The position numbers and the translations under genes were made by a program. From Gemmatimonadota bacterium (GTDB lineage Bacteria > Latescibacterota > UBA2968 > UBA8231), in assembly GCA_018672475.1 (NCBI GenBank), contig JABHFS010000143.1, positions 1 to 64,000 on the forward strand: DNA of 64,000 bases. The letters are read 5' to 3'. Shown here piece by piece: positions 44,569 to 52,214 of the stretch. The notes below the pieces were generated by a model. That model was not told the origin of the DNA and searched no databases. It worked only from the letters and a program-made list of their open reading frames with translations. Within the stretch, counting starts at the first letter, position 1. Each line of letters begins with the position of its first letter.

Positions 44569-45249
44569 CTATTGAGACAGGCCGCTGAGTATCCGCAAAC
44601 GATCATCCAAATAATCCATCACCCCGCTGACATCGGCGAATTCATCAGCGTAGAACGGTTCATCAACGCGAAAATAGGCTCGAGCCTTCGGCCGAGCATA
44701 ACTCTCATACTCCATGCCGATCGGAATCAGGGGCACTCGTATTCCCAACTGCTGCTCCACCTTCACCACGTGCTCAATAATTTCTTTCTGCAGCAACCCC
44801 ATCTCACCCTGAATTCGCATCCCCTCCGGATGAGATATGACGACTTCCCCATGACTATAAAGCCCGCTCAAATAGTCCTGCATATTCTGATTCGCCGCGC
44901 GGGCCCGGGCAATTTCACGGCGGCGTTCCTCCCGATCGGCGATGCGCCTTATATCTTTGGGCCGTACCACTCTGAGCCCCCCGAGCCGCTCTATAAATCC
45001 CCATAACCCGGCCTTCATTACATAAGTAGCATACCGCCCTGTAATCCGGCGCAACAACACCCCTTCAAGTAGGATATCGCGATAGGCATGATGTTTAGGT
45101 AAAAGTAAAGCGGCCCCCTCCTGCGGCAGATTGTGCGCACCTTCGATTACAATCCGATGGTACCACACCCCACAAGCGCCGAGCGCAACAACACAACGGG
45201 CTAGAGCATCTATCCGCTTCAGGGAAAAGTCGGTGGAGGTTTCAGACAT
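44569..45249 (-). CDS. PlsC-type 1-acyl-glycerol-3-phosphate acyltransferase family protein
   Basis: A 226-residue protein with the acyltransferase motifs: H53HAYRD58 (HX4D catalytic pair) and SHPEGMRIQGEMG (motif III-like PEG). Acceptor-side motifs between them are weaker. Family members use acyl-CoA or acyl-ACP to acylate lysophosphatidic acid or related lipids at the inner membrane. No long transmembrane segment is evident apart from residues 15-30. It starts at ATG 45249 and ends 37 bp before the TolB-like gene start, so an operon with it is possible. The exact substrate is unclear. Confidence 0.8.
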   Translation of the reverse strand: MSETSTDFSLKRIDALARCVVALGACGVWYHRIVIEGAHNLPQEGAALLLPKHHAYRDILLEGVLLRRITGRYATYVMKAGLWGFIERLGGLRVVRPKDIRRIADREERRREIARARAANQNMQDYLSGLYSHGEVVISHPEGMRIQGEMGLLQKEIIEHVVKVEQQLGIRVPLIPIGMEYESYARPKARAYFRVDEPFYADEFADVSGVMDYLDDRLRILSGLSQ

Positions 45250-45353
45250 GGATTCACAACGGGAAAGCGCCTGGGCGTAAAAGACTTAGATCGCGCGAAC
45301 TGGAGCTATAAAATAAGCCTCAACATCCAGTATCGCCAACATGGTTACCCAAA

Positions 45354-45803
45354 CTAGTCAAAGAGGTCTTTTATTTTTGCCCAGGTTTTCACCTCCACAT
45401 CCGTGGGAATGGCGAAAGCTTGATCCATACGGCGACCAACCCCAGCCTTGAGCATACGACCAGCTCCATCGACTATGGCAAAGAAATCCCCGTCGACGAG
45501 CAATCGCGTCCTGATATATTCGGGCAGTTCCGCTTTGGCAGCAGTAGACGCCTTGAGCGGTATGACACCGTCCGCAAATCGAACATCAGCGCCTCGAACA
45601 ACAACCACCAGTTCCAACTCTGTTGCGTCTTCTCGAAAACGCTGCTGCAAAGATACCGCCCGCAGTCGTTCCTCAACCTGATCAGAGGAAAAAAGGTAAT
45701 AGAGCCGCGCGCCACCGGCCGACAACCCATCGCCGTTAACGGGCCAAGGCGTCACAAACAGAACCAGCGCAAATATCATCGCAACCATTAGTTTATTCCA
45801 CAT
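45354..45803 (-). CDS. Small exported protein of unknown function
   Basis: A 149-residue protein with a clear signal peptide (MWNKLMVAMIFALVLFVTPW...NGDG). No known domain was recognised. Regions such as RLYYLFSSDQVEERLRAVSL and FFAIVDGAGRMLKAGVG suggest a compact alpha/beta fold. Its start lies 12 bp after the stop of the CsgG/FlgT-like gene, so it is likely co-transcribed and may act with that protein. Function unknown. Confidence 0.7.
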   Translation of the reverse strand: MWNKLMVAMIFALVLFVTPWPVNGDGLSAGGARLYYLFSSDQVEERLRAVSLQQRFREDATELELVVVVRGADVRFADGVIPLKASTAAKAELPEYIRTRLLVDGDFFAIVDGAGRMLKAGVGRRMDQAFAIPTDVEVKTWAKIKDLFD

Positions 45804-45815
45804 TGAGAACTCTCC

Positions 45816-46889
45816 CTACTCCGCACGAATCCCAAAGTCCTTCTCCACGATATCTTCCCCTTCGAGAATACGGACCAATGACAGATGGTCGCTGAGCACC
45901 TGTTCAACCTGCACGACGCCAACCCTGCGCGACAACGCCTTGCCCAGGACCTCATCGGTATCCGGATCTTTTAATTCCCGGCCTTTGTCCCAAACTCCGT
46001 ATTTATAGCCATTCTGCACCGAGTCGACCAAACCGACATTGATATAGGCGCGACTCCCGTCAATATCTATAAGCTTCGGCTCAGAGACCTTGAGAGCGGC
46101 CGGGGGCTGAATAAGGCTGTCGAGCCCTACCGCCAAGACGTCGAGGCATTTGCCCACCGACTTGCCCAGCAACGTCTGGTGAAATTCGTCGCTGCCCCAC
46201 TCCATCTGTCCTAGAAGAAAGTATTCTTTCTCCAAAGGCACATAGGCCGCCGGATTCGTAATGCCGTAGCGCTTGCTGTCTTCCACGACCTCGCGTTCGA
46301 CCTCGCCGATCAGTTCCCCGTCGATAATCTTGTAGGGGAATAACTGAACAATGGTCAGCCCCTGGTAACTGCGATAACCGCCGATCGGCACCGTCGCACG
46401 AAAGCGTTTCATACTCATCTCGTCGATCTGTCCCATGACGACATAGTCGGCACCCAACTCACGCCCAATCGCCATCGCGTGCTTGGGATCGATCTTTCCC
46501 TTGAGCTCCTTCTTCTTCAACCGTACCAATGCTGAATCAATGGAGATCGTGCGGAAAAAGGGACTTCCGCGCAGCGAGTCGGCTAGACCACGCGGCACTT
46601 CGGAATATATATTCCATTCGCCTTTGTAATTTGATTTATCGCGGAAAGGCACAAAGAGCAGGAGCTGTTTCAGCGCCTCTTCATTGGCGCTGTCGAGGAC
46701 CGGCTGCGCCAACGAGACGCTTTCTTCCTTCTCCTCCTTCTCCTCCTTCTCCTCCTTCTCCTCCTTCTCTTCCGTCTCTCCCTCCAGCCCCATAATCGGC
46801 ATCGCCGCAAATGCACCCACAGCCATTGAGCAGACCGCTACCGCCACAGCCAAGACCATCCTTGAAAACCATCGATCCAAATCGCGCAT
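45816..46889 (-). CDS. CsgG/FlgT-like exported protein with (EEK)n stretch
   Basis: A 357-residue protein with a signal peptide to about residue 29, then residues 40-56 consisting of (EEK)5EE. A CsgG/curli-assembly-type domain follows: LLLFVPFRDKSNYKGEWNIY, AIGRELGADYVVMGQIDE, then IIDGELIGEVEREVV. The last 85 or so residues resemble the C-terminal domain of flagellar assembly protein T (LIDIDGSRAYINVGLVDSVQ, VWDKGREL, DPDTDEVLG, VGVVQVEQVLSDHLSLVRIL). Proteins of this layout bind peptidoglycan or outer-membrane complexes. No flagellar genes are in the window. The start overlaps the stop of the LarA-family gene by one base (TAATG), so the two are coupled. Confidence 0.75.
   Translation of the reverse strand: MRDLDRWFSRMVLAVAVAVCSMAVGAFAAMPIMGLEGETEEKEEKEEKEEKEEKEESVSLAQPVLDSANEEALKQLLLFVPFRDKSNYKGEWNIYSEVPRGLADSLRGSPFFRTISIDSALVRLKKKELKGKIDPKHAMAIGRELGADYVVMGQIDEMSMKRFRATVPIGGYRSYQGLTIVQLFPYKIIDGELIGEVEREVVEDSKRYGITNPAAYVPLEKEYFLLGQMEWGSDEFHQTLLGKSVGKCLDVLAVGLDSLIQPPAALKVSEPKLIDIDGSRAYINVGLVDSVQNGYKYGVWDKGRELKDPDTDEVLGKALSRRVGVVQVEQVLSDHLSLVRILEGEDIVEKDFGIRAE
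46722..46772 (-). repeat. 9-bp tandem repeat coding (EEK)n
   Basis: A 51-bp tract of nearly perfect 9-bp units (CTCCTTCTC on the plus strand) codes (EEK)5EE just after the signal peptide of the CsgG/FlgT-like protein. Whole-unit gain or loss would change only linker length. Confidence 0.85.
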
Positions 46890-48163
46890 TAGTGCGCTCC
46901 TCTAATTTGCGTAAGCACATAAGGCCCCTTTGGCACGACAGCTACACGCGCGCCAGCCCCGTGCCGCGCCAGTGCTGCAGCCAATCCCTCTTCGACCGAA
47001 GGCACGACGTTGACCCAAAGGTTGTCGCGCTGATCCGGGGCAATCCCTTCGGAATAGACCATTACTTCGGCCTTGTCGAGCACCTTGCACAACTCTTGCA
47101 ACTGCCATTGGTCGACGGCAAAAAAATCCGGATCTTCAAGACAGGCAGCAAATTCGGTGGGCCCAGGCGTATTCAGCAGCATCTCCTGGAATTCGGGGCC
47201 GCCCAACCCCTCAGAGCAGCGAGCCGCGATAAGTATCGTGCCACCTTCTTTGACAATGGGCAACGCAGCAGTCAGCCCCTTGACGGCTTGGTAAAAAGTC
47301 AAATCCAACGGCAACCCGGCGCTGCTGGTGACGACGATATCAACGGGCTCGTCGATAAACGCGCCGTTTTGGCCTTCGACAAAGCGGACCCCCTCCGCAT
47401 GGGCCTTTTCCAGGTCGCCACAGAAAATACCAGTAATTTGCCGTTGATCGTTCATCGCCACGTTAAGCGTAAAATCAACACCAGCCCGCTGGGCCACTTC
47501 AAGCGCTTGGCGGTGGAATGGATTGCCCTCGATTTGCCCCTCGCGAGCATTGGGGTGCCCGAGCAATTTAGGGCCGTGCAGGACCCGCATCGTATCGACC
47601 CCCATCAACCCCGGGCAGATTGCCTTTCGGCCGCCCGAATACCCGGCCATGAGGTGTGGTTCAATCAAGGAAGTCGCGATTTTTAAATCGGCCTCGACAT
47701 AGAGCGTATCGATCCAGATCGGTGCACCACCCGAGGTCTCCCCCAAATAGGTCAGGGTCTCCCGCTCCCGGGCCATGTGATTGACAATGCGATAATCGCG
47801 CGCAATCTCAGTACCGACCAACTGCAGCAATTCCTCACCCTCATTCGGCCGATGCAAGCCCGTGCCGACCAGGATAGTGATATTCTCGCGGGCTATGCCC
47901 TCCTCTTCAAGGATGCGCAGCATCGGGGGCAGAATAACGGAGTTGGGAACGGGACGGGTTATATCGGCGATTACCACACAGGCATTCTTGCGCCCCTTGG
48001 CCAGCTGGCGCAAACCCGCAGTCCCCATCGGATGTGCTATCGCCTCGTCGAGGCGTTCCTCGATCCTGTCGAGTCCAGCACCGGCAGCCATCTGCAATAC
48101 CTGGGCCGATTCGGGAACTTCAATTTCTAGGCCGTCGCGACCGTAGTCGATTTTGAGCTTCAT
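46889..48163 (-). CDS. larA: LarA-family (nickel-pincer lactate racemase-like) protein
   Basis: A 424-residue protein of the LarA family. LarA interconverts 2-hydroxy acids such as D- and L-lactate using a nickel-pincer nucleotide. The key residues of Lactobacillus plantarum LarA are all present, each shifted by four: H104 (GTGLHRP) for H108, H170 (EPHLMAGYSGGRKAICPG) for H174, K180 for the cofactor-bearing K184, and H196 (LHGP) for H200. DITRP (67-71) is also kept. The larB, larC and larE maturation genes are not in this window. The gene overlaps galU by 4 bp upstream (ATGA) and the CsgG/FlgT-like gene by 1 bp. Many family members racemise other hydroxy acids, so lactate is not assured. Confidence 0.85.
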   Translation of the reverse strand: MKLKIDYGRDGLEIEVPESAQVLQMAAGAGLDRIEERLDEAIAHPMGTAGLRQLAKGRKNACVVIADITRPVPNSVILPPMLRILEEEGIARENITILVGTGLHRPNEGEELLQLVGTEIARDYRIVNHMARERETLTYLGETSGGAPIWIDTLYVEADLKIATSLIEPHLMAGYSGGRKAICPGLMGVDTMRVLHGPKLLGHPNAREGQIEGNPFHRQALEVAQRAGVDFTLNVAMNDQRQITGIFCGDLEKAHAEGVRFVEGQNGAFIDEPVDIVVTSSAGLPLDLTFYQAVKGLTAALPIVKEGGTILIAARCSEGLGGPEFQEMLLNTPGPTEFAACLEDPDFFAVDQWQLQELCKVLDKAEVMVYSEGIAPDQRDNLWVNVVPSVEEGLAAALARHGAGARVAVVPKGPYVLTQIRGAH

Positions 48164-49038
48164 AGGTCTGCCAACTTATCCTGGAGATAGGAACGAAAAG
48201 CCTCGCCGAATTCCGGATCGGCCAAGGCGAAATCGGCGAAAGCCCGATAATATGTCAAAGGAGTGCCGATATCGTAACGCATCTCGTCCGGTTTAAGACG
48301 CACGCAACGCACTTTAGCTCCCCGCTGCAGCAGAATGCGTATCGCATCGGTCAACCAAAGCTCGCCGCCGATCCCGGGTTTGATCGCATCGATCGCGTCG
48401 AATATTTCCGGGGTAAACACATAGCGAGCCGCCACCGCAAGACAGCTCGGCGCATCCTCTACCGCGGGTTTTTCAACGATGTCGGCAATCGCAAAATCCC
48501 CACTGGCTTCGCCTTCGGCAGGTGCAACAACCCCGTAGCGATAGGTCTCTTCGCGTGGGACTTCCCAGACGCCGATCGTGGCAGCCGCTCCGTGTTCGAC
48601 ATGCGACTGGATCATCCGCTCGACAACACCGGGCATCTCGGGCGAGTGAATGATCGTATCGCCAAAAGCTACCACAAAGGACTCGTCACCGACGAATTCT
48701 CTCGCCATGCGCACCGCATCGGCGTTGCCCAACGGGCGCCGTTGCCTGGCATAGTAGAACTCGATCCCTTCGGCTTCGTAGTCCACCTCGCCGATCGACT
48801 TATCGACCAGGTGGGCTGCCAACTCGGGATCGTCGTCGAAATGGTCTTCAATCGACCGTTTTTTGCGACCGGTTATAAACAAAAATCGATCCAAACTCTG
48901 TGCGATCATTTCCTCAACGACATATTGCACAACCGGCTTATAACCGACGGGCAACATCTCCTTCGGCTGAGCCTTGGTCGCTGGCAATAAACGAGTACCC
49001 ATACCGGCTACGGGAAAAACAGCTTTGCGAATCTGCAC
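48160..49038 (-). CDS. galU: UTP--glucose-1-phosphate uridylyltransferase
   Basis: A 292-residue GalU of usual length. It makes UDP-glucose from UTP and glucose 1-phosphate, the entry point for many surface sugars. The nucleotide-binding signature AGMGTRLLPATKAQPKEMLP (residues 11-30) is full, followed by VQYVVEEMIAQS, FVVAFGDTIIH and VVEKP-like IVEKP. KPGIGGELWLTDAIRILL is also typical. Start is GTG 49038, with a weak ribosome site and a moderate promoter about 50 bp upstream. It heads the unit galU - larA - csgG/flgT-like - small exported protein. Confidence 0.93.
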   Translation of the reverse strand: MQIRKAVFPVAGMGTRLLPATKAQPKEMLPVGYKPVVQYVVEEMIAQSLDRFLFITGRKKRSIEDHFDDDPELAAHLVDKSIGEVDYEAEGIEFYYARQRRPLGNADAVRMAREFVGDESFVVAFGDTIIHSPEMPGVVERMIQSHVEHGAAATIGVWEVPREETYRYGVVAPAEGEASGDFAIADIVEKPAVEDAPSCLAVAARYVFTPEIFDAIDAIKPGIGGELWLTDAIRILLQRGAKVRCVRLKPDEMRYDIGTPLTYYRAFADFALADPEFGEAFRSYLQDKLADL

Positions 49039-49089
49039 GTATTATTTCAACCTAATGAGAATAAAGGACATAGAATAAAATGACGATAA

Positions 49090-49118
49090 AAGATAGGCCG
49101 CGAATGATCCTAAATCAA
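49090..49118 (-). promoter_or_regulatory. Possible promoter of the galU unit
   Basis: On the minus strand, TTGATT (49118-49113) and TATCTT (49095-49090) are 17 bp apart, with 4 of 6 matches in each box. It is back to back with the plus-strand promoter at 49130-49158. Confidence 0.42.
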
Positions 49119-49129
49119 GCCCCGTGTCA

Positions 49130-49158
49130 TTGACACCCCTCCCTCCTCCTGCTACCAT
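49130..49158 (+). promoter_or_regulatory. Promoter of the HAD-PfkB-unknown operon
   Basis: TTGACA (49130-49135), a 17-bp C/T-rich spacer and TACCAT (49153-49158). The -35 box is consensus; the -10 box matches 4 of 6. The predicted start is about 45 bp before ATG 49210. Confidence 0.6.
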
Positions 49159-49209
49159 TCGCCTATTTCCCCTATTCAAGACTACTCAATTTCACAAAGC
49201 GGAATATAT

Positions 49210-50058
49210 ATGTCTACGGCTTTCCCGATTCAGCATTTGGGCGCAAATATCGAAATTTACTCCGCCCCACCTGTTAGAGGCCTGATCCAACATGCCGTTT
49301 TTGATTTCGACGGCACCTTATCCCTGATTCGCGCCGGCTGGCAAGAAATAATGCTGAGCCTATGCGTCGAGGCCTTAGAAAAAACACCGACGGCCAAGGA
49401 TTGCGCTACTTTGACCGATATCTGCCGTGACTTTATTCTCCAGCTTACCGGTCGTCAGACCATTTACCAGATGATGCATCTAGCCGAGGAAGTCCGCAAA
49501 CACGGCGGCACACCGTGCGACCCGCTGGATTACAAATGGCAGTATCTAAACCTTTTGCAGGGAAAAATCGCCCACCGACTTGAAGCCCTAGAACAGGGAG
49601 CTGAAAAAAATCCCTATAGAATTAGGGGATCAATCGCTCTGCTCGACGAGTTGACAAGACGTGGAACGACCTGCTATCTAGCCAGCGGCACCGATGAGCC
49701 ATTCGTAATAGCCGAGGCCAAACTATTGGGCGTAGACCATTATTTTTCAGAACGGATTTACGGCGCCCGGGATGACTACCAAGCCTTTTCCAAACAGATG
49801 CTGCTCGAACAAATTCGCAACGACCACGGTTTGCACGGGGCGGAACTCGCCGTCTTCGGCGACGGCTATGTCGAAATTGAAAGCGCGAGATCAGTCGACG
49901 GCATCGCGATCGGCATCGCCAGCCTCGAAAGTGGGGAACAGGGTTGGGACGAATGGAAAAAAGAGCGCCTGCGCACAGCCGGAGCGCAGATCATGGTCCC
50001 AGACTGGCAGGAATCCGCCCTACTGCTGTCTTTCCTTTTTGGAGAGACCGATGTCTGA
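49210..50058 (+). CDS. HAD-superfamily hydrolase (phosphoglycolate phosphatase-like)
   Basis: A 282-residue protein with HAD motif I HAVFD32FD34GTLS. The motif II region is TTCYLASGTDEPF, and motif III/IV is VFGDGYVEIESARS. A helical cap of about 100 residues lies between motifs I and II. HAD enzymes usually remove phosphate from sugar phosphates or nucleotides. Its stop lies inside the start of the PfkB kinase gene (8-bp overlap), so both are made together. That pairing and the coupled third gene point to one pathway acting on a phosphorylated sugar; the substrate is unknown. Confidence 0.83.
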   Translation: MSTAFPIQHLGANIEIYSAPPVRGLIQHAVFDFDGTLSLIRAGWQEIMLSLCVEALEKTPTAKDCATLTDICRDFILQLTGRQTIYQMMHLAEEVRKHGGTPCDPLDYKWQYLNLLQGKIAHRLEALEQGAEKNPYRIRGSIALLDELTRRGTTCYLASGTDEPFVIAEAKLLGVDHYFSERIYGARDDYQAFSKQMLLEQIRNDHGLHGAELAVFGDGYVEIESARSVDGIAIGIASLESGEQGWDEWKKERLRTAGAQIMVPDWQESALLLSFLFGETDV

Positions 50059-51100
50059 ATTGACGCCGTCCCGCCTGCGCACTCTGCTCGCCGGCTATTC
50101 ATCGTTGCGCGTCGGCGTGGTGGGCGATTTTTTCCTCGACGCCTATTTCGACTGCGACCCCGAACTCGACGAAGCCTCGTTAGAAACGGGGCGTACCTGC
50201 TACCAGGTCGTTAGACACCGACGCCAAGCCGGTGCGGCCGGTACGGTCGCCGCGAATTTGCGAGCCCTGGGGGTCGGAACGGTCGAGGCCATCGGTTATT
50301 GTGGGGACGACGGAGAAGGCTACGAATTGCGGCGGGCCATGCATAAACTGGGCCTGGATACAGCCGGATTCATCACTGCCCCAGGCCGCTTCACCCCGAC
50401 TTATGGCAAACCCTGCTATATCGACAACAGTAAACGCGACCGCCCCGTGCTGCAAGAATTGCAACGCCTGGACACCAAAAACCGCCGCCCGACCCCCGTG
50501 AAATTGCAGAACGAAATCATCGCCCATATCCACGACCGCATCGCACACTGGGACGCTGTAGTACTGCTCGACCAGGTATCAGAGACCAATTGCGGCGTGC
50601 TCACCGGCCGTGTCCGCCGCGCCCTCGCCACCGCTCTCGTCGCCAGACCGCAATTCATTGCCCTCGCCGACTCGCGCGAACGTATCGGTCTCTTCAAAGG
50701 CGCGATGCTCAAACCCAACCAGCAGGAAGCGATGGCGGCCCTAAATTACCGTGGCCGCCCTTCGCTCAAAACAGCCAGAGACCACGCCAAGACCCTCAGT
50801 CTGCGCACCGGCCGTCCCGTATTCCTCACCCTCGGCGCCCAAGGCATGCTTGTCGCCGAGGGCAACACGGTCGAGCGCATACCCGCAGTCGATGTCTCAG
50901 AGCCCATAGATATCGTCGGTGCGGGGGACGCCTGCTCAGCGGCGATTACTACGGCCCTGGCTGTCGGTGCACACGCAACCGAAGCTGCGACACTCGCCAG
51001 TTTGGCCGCCTCGATCACCATTCAACAACTCGGCACGACCGGAACAGCTTCACCGCGCCAAATTCACCAACGCCTTCAGGAGGTTCGCCGTGGCCTATAA
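50051..51100 (+). CDS. PfkB-family carbohydrate kinase (RfaE/HldE-kinase-like)
   Basis: A 349-residue kinase from ATG 50051, preceded by GGAGAG. Longer in-frame upstream sequence lies inside the HAD gene and is not coding for this protein. VGVVGDFFLDAYF resembles the N-terminus of HldE/RfaE heptose kinases (VVGD-x-x-LD). The substrate-side GG-x-x-N motif is altered (AGAAGTVAANLRALG). The C-terminal catalytic signature VGAGDACSAAITTALAVG, with the Asp base, is intact. ADSRERIGLFKGAMLKPNQQEA matches the Lys/Pro-Asn motif of that subfamily. It phosphorylates a sugar or sugar phosphate. It overlaps the HAD gene by 8 bp and the next gene by 11 bp. Confidence 0.85.
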   Translation: MSELTPSRLRTLLAGYSSLRVGVVGDFFLDAYFDCDPELDEASLETGRTCYQVVRHRRQAGAAGTVAANLRALGVGTVEAIGYCGDDGEGYELRRAMHKLGLDTAGFITAPGRFTPTYGKPCYIDNSKRDRPVLQELQRLDTKNRRPTPVKLQNEIIAHIHDRIAHWDAVVLLDQVSETNCGVLTGRVRRALATALVARPQFIALADSRERIGLFKGAMLKPNQQEAMAALNYRGRPSLKTARDHAKTLSLRTGRPVFLTLGAQGMLVAEGNTVERIPAVDVSEPIDIVGAGDACSAAITTALAVGAHATEAATLASLAASITIQQLGTTGTASPRQIHQRLQEVRRGL

Positions 51101-52214
51101 GCAACTTGATAACCGCCAGATCCACGTACAGCCCCTAGCAGTGCGCGCTAGCAAGCACGACCTCGGTGAAATTCGCGTCGACCCGGATGCCTCCCCACCC
51201 GATCCTGGCTCGATGGCCCCCGCCATCGCAGAAACGATAACCGCCATCCGCCGTGCACGCGAGCAGGGCGCGGCCGTGATGCTCGCCTACGGTGCCCACT
51301 TGGTCAAGAATGGGCTGGGACCGATCGTTGCCCGCTTGCTCGAAACCGGATGGATCACCCACCTGGCCACCAATGGGGCAGGCACCATCCACGATTGGGA
51401 ATACGCCTACGGGGGCCGTTCGGAAGAAGATGTCCGTTCCCATGTCGCAGCGGGCTGCTTCGGCACTTGGGATGAGACCGGCCGCTATATCCACCTGGCC
51501 GTTTCGGCTGGAGCCGTCACGGGGATGGGCTATGGTGAGGCCCTCGGTCATTTTATCGCCGAAGACGGTTGCGCTTTGCCCGAGCGCGCCGCACTCACCG
51601 CCGCGCTATCTGCCTGGGCCCGGGAGCCGACCGACGATCCGCTGATGCCTGCCCGCGCCGAGCTGCTGCAAACCATGATCCGCAACGATCTGCCCGCAGG
51701 CTTTCATCGGGTCGTGCATCCGCACAAGGATTTCTCCCTCACCGCCGCAGCCTATCAAATGCGGGTGCCACTGACGGTCCACCCTGGTATCGGCTACGAT
51801 ATAATCTGTAACAACCCCGCAGCCAACGGCGCGGTATTGGGGCGCGGAGCAGACACCGATTATCGCACTTTCGCACATAGTGTCATGCAACTCGACGGCG
51901 GGGTATTTCTTTCGGTGGGTTCGGCGATCATGGCGCCGCAGGTCTTCGAAAAGGCGACCTCATTCGCCAATAACCTGCGCCGTCAACAGGGACTCGGCCC
52001 CATCCAGCCCTTTATTCTGGTTAACGATCTAGCCGCAATCGACTGGGATTGGCGCAAAGGCGAACCGCCACAGGACAACCCGGCCTACTATCTACGCTTT
52101 TGCAAATCGTTCAGCCGCATGGGCGGAGAAATGGTCTACGCCGGAGGCGACAACAAGGTCTTGCTGACGAATCTATGGGCAGGCTTACGCGATGGGACCG
52201 CCTACGACCGGTAG
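51090..52214 (+). CDS. Conserved-looking protein of unknown function in HAD/PfkB operon
   Basis: A 374-residue protein from GTG 51090, with a perfect AGGAGG 6 bp upstream, overlapping the kinase gene by 11 bp. Upstream in-frame sequence is shadow of the kinase. It has Rossmann-like stretches: GAAVMLAYGAHLVKNGLG (about 60-77), ITHLATNGAGTIHDWEYAYG (about 89), HPGIGYDIICNN (about 235). VGSAIMAPQVFEKATSFANN follows near the end. The GAH-x-[IV]K-x-GLG / NGAG pattern is faintly like deoxyhypusine-synthase-type NAD folds, but key residues of that enzyme cannot be assigned. Tight coupling with the phosphatase and kinase suggests it uses their sugar product. The last 13 bp overlap the convergent acyl-CoA synthetase gene. 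Confidence 0.75.
   Translation: MAYKQLDNRQIHVQPLAVRASKHDLGEIRVDPDASPPDPGSMAPAIAETITAIRRAREQGAAVMLAYGAHLVKNGLGPIVARLLETGWITHLATNGAGTIHDWEYAYGGRSEEDVRSHVAAGCFGTWDETGRYIHLAVSAGAVTGMGYGEALGHFIAEDGCALPERAALTAALSAWAREPTDDPLMPARAELLQTMIRNDLPAGFHRVVHPHKDFSLTAAAYQMRVPLTVHPGIGYDIICNNPAANGAVLGRGADTDYRTFAHSVMQLDGGVFLSVGSAIMAPQVFEKATSFANNLRRQQGLGPIQPFILVNDLAAIDWDWRKGEPPQDNPAYYLRFCKSFSRMGGEMVYAGGDNKVLLTNLWAGLRDGTAYDR

Noticed and set aside
45816-46889. Evidence for a flagellar locus from the FlgT-like domain
   Set aside because: No flagellin, hook, motor or export gene is in the window. The FlgD-like domains are exported-protein tails, not flagellar hook-cap proteins.
49772-50050. N-terminal extension of the PfkB kinase
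   Set aside because: The frame stays open inside the HAD gene, but ATG 50051 has a GGAGAG site and the kinase fold begins right after it.
50919-51089. N-terminal extension of the unknown protein in the HAD/PfkB operon
   Set aside because: This part is out-of-frame kinase sequence. GTG 51090 has a perfect AGGAGG site.
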